Part shown: one piece after another, positions 62,971 through 64,000 of the stretch
Layout of the letters: each line of letters begins with the position of its first letter
Numbering within the stretch: position 1 is the first letter of the stretch
Source of the DNA: Taishania sp036758285
GTDB lineage: Bacteria > Bacteroidota > Bacteroidia > Flavobacteriales_D > Crocinitomicaceae
Assembly (NCBI GenBank): GCA_036758285.1
Contig: DAIOWV010000006.1
Coordinates: 1 to 64,000, forward strand
Direction of reading: 5' to 3'
DNA length: 64,000 nt
Program-made: the position numbers and the translations under genes
The notes under the pieces: generated by a model
What the model was told of the DNA's origin: nothing
What the model saw: only the letters and a program-made list of their open reading frames with translations
Databases searched by the model: none

Positions 62971-63999
62971 TTATTGTACAATCAATTTTCTAGTAACTTT
63001 AGAGTCATTAGACTTAATTGCTACAGAATAAACTCCAGTTGACAAACCAGCAACATTTACAGTTGTTGAGTTGTTACCAGCAGCAACATTAGTTAAAGAT
63101 ACAGATTCAACAACTTTACCAGTAATATCTGTTACTTCAACAGAAACACTTGAAGAAGTTGCTAAGTTAAATTCTACCGTTGCTTTATCTTTCGCTGGGT
63201 TAGGGAAGATAGAAACACCAGAAAATAAATCTTGATTTTCAATTCCTAAAGAAGGATTAAAGTTAGCACGAACAACAGGAATATCTGTAAAAGTTCCCCA
63301 TGTGTTACCACCAACTGTTCTAATCCAACATTGACCAGATCCAGTATAAGTTTCACCTCCAGCAGCTACTTTAACAGGTAAAGATCCTGCAATACGTAAC
63401 AATACTAAATAAGTTTTACCAGACTCTAAATAATAAGGAGTCAAAAATTGAAGCGTCTGAATTTGATTTGCTTGAGAAGCAGAAGCAACTGCAAACATAT
63501 CTGTTTCTGTCAATGGACCAGTCCAACGATTACTCAATTGAGTTGCAGCAGGATTATACTCATATAACTCACCATAAACTTCAGCTCCAACAGGAGTACC
63601 TGTAAATAATCTAAAATTAATACCATGGATTTCTTGATCATTAAAAATATCAAATGCATTACCTACACCATCAATAACAACTGGATTATTAGATTGGTCT
63701 ATCAATCCTGTTAACGGATATTCTGTAAAAGGAGCTCCTTTATCTACAGCATAAATATGATTAGTTACATCAAACTTAACTGGTGTGAAGATTGAATTAT
63801 TCGTAAGGTTATCATCAGCTTCAGTTAAAGTCAAGTTTTGGTTAACAGTATAAGATCCAACAACAGTTGGTGTATATTCAACTTCAAGCGTATCAACTGC
63901 TCCTGGAAGAAGCGTTACTCCTGTTGAAGTTTCAGTAATACCATTTCCTGTTACGTTTAAAACAACGTTTGTCAAATTTTGAGATCCTTGATTCTTAAC
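62971..63999 (-). CDS. T9SS type A cargo protein, C-terminal part (5' end outside window)
   Basis: Only the last 342 residues are visible; the frame is open to the right edge (VKNQGSQNLTNVVLNV). It begins with a CARDB-like beta-sandwich (about 1-75), then a beta-rich region (80-255; GINFRLFTGTPVGAEVYGELYEYNP, YLESGKTYLVLLRIAGSLPVK) and the T9SS sorting domain (about 265-342, SIFPNPAKDKATVEFN to TRKLIVQ). Codon use is slightly more even than in most neighbours, which may point to high expression. No enzymatic motif seen. Confidence 0.85.
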   Translation of the reverse strand, partial: VKNQGSQNLTNVVLNVTGNGITETSTGVTLLPGAVDTLEVEYTPTVVGSYTVNQNLTLTEADDNLTNNSIFTPVKFDVTNHIYAVDKGAPFTEYPLTGLIDQSNNPVVIDGVGNAFDIFNDQEIHGINFRLFTGTPVGAEVYGELYEYNPAATQLSNRWTGPLTETDMFAVASASQANQIQTLQFLTPYYLESGKTYLVLLRIAGSLPVKVAAGGETYTGSGQCWIRTVGGNTWGTFTDIPVVRANFNPSLGIENQDLFSGVSIFPNPAKDKATVEFNLATSSSVSVEVTDITGKVVESVSLTNVAAGNNSTTVNVAGLSTGVYSVAIKSNDSKVTRKLIVQ

Positions 64000-64000
64000 T

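Overview
The window is AT-rich chromosomal DNA from a member of the Bacteroidetes, most likely order Flavobacteriales. The evidence is a type III glutamine synthetase, a DnaJ with only two of the four usual zinc motifs, a PorP/SprF protein, six secreted proteins with type IX secretion (T9SS) C-terminal signals, and promoter -7 elements of the Bacteroidetes form TAnnTTTG instead of sigma70 boxes. Placement near Fluviicola/Crocinitomicaceae is only a guess. There is one 10-base run of N (3257-3266, inside topA). I saw no rRNA or tRNA gene, CRISPR array, transposase or prophage gene.

Layout. 1-5.2 kb: end of an MFS transporter, topA, then convergent grpE-dnaJ. 5.5-8.5 kb: a secreted amidase with T9SS signal. 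8.6-15 kb: glnN, an outer-membrane protein, two related small lipoproteins, then pheS-ytxJ-glutaminyl cyclase. 15-22 kb: two T9SS cargo proteins, a DUF4293 protein and an ABC-F ATPase. 22.4-32.9 kb: an apparent three-gene operon of a 2432-residue HYR/SprB-repeat adhesin, a PorP/SprF protein and a PorE-like OmpA protein. 33-40.8 kb: an RDD protein, an MsbA-type exporter, two tandem Wzi/RemB-like outer-membrane proteins with cysQ, and a small T9SS cargo protein. 41-44.3 kb: TlpA-DUF6029-Omp28. 44.3-50.5 kb: hutG-thioesterase, dnaA-SPFH, uvrB. 50.5-55.9 kb: a PhoR/PhoB-type two-component system divergent from a porin O/P, then lolA, an esterase and a lipoprotein. 56-64 kb: an exonuclease/GIY-YIG fusion, a DUF255 protein, CvpA and a membrane protein, a structured 284-bp inverted-repeat element, ispH, ung and the end of another T9SS cargo protein.

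How the genes fit together. Core housekeeping genes are interleaved with surface biology: large secreted proteins, T9SS accessory proteins, outer-membrane barrels, lipoprotein transport and extracytoplasmic redox proteins. All fourteen signal-peptidase-I type signal peptides I could read place Gln directly after the predicted cleavage site, and a glutaminyl-peptide cyclotransferase is encoded in the same window, which fits N-terminal pyroglutamate formation on exported proteins.

The most notable unexplained structures are the 284-bp element at 60693-60976 (36-bp terminal inverted repeats enclosing two further hairpins, no ORF) and a helically phased TTAA array between the PhoB-type regulator and the porin. 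Several genes also have a -7 element so close to the start codon that leaderless mRNAs are predicted.
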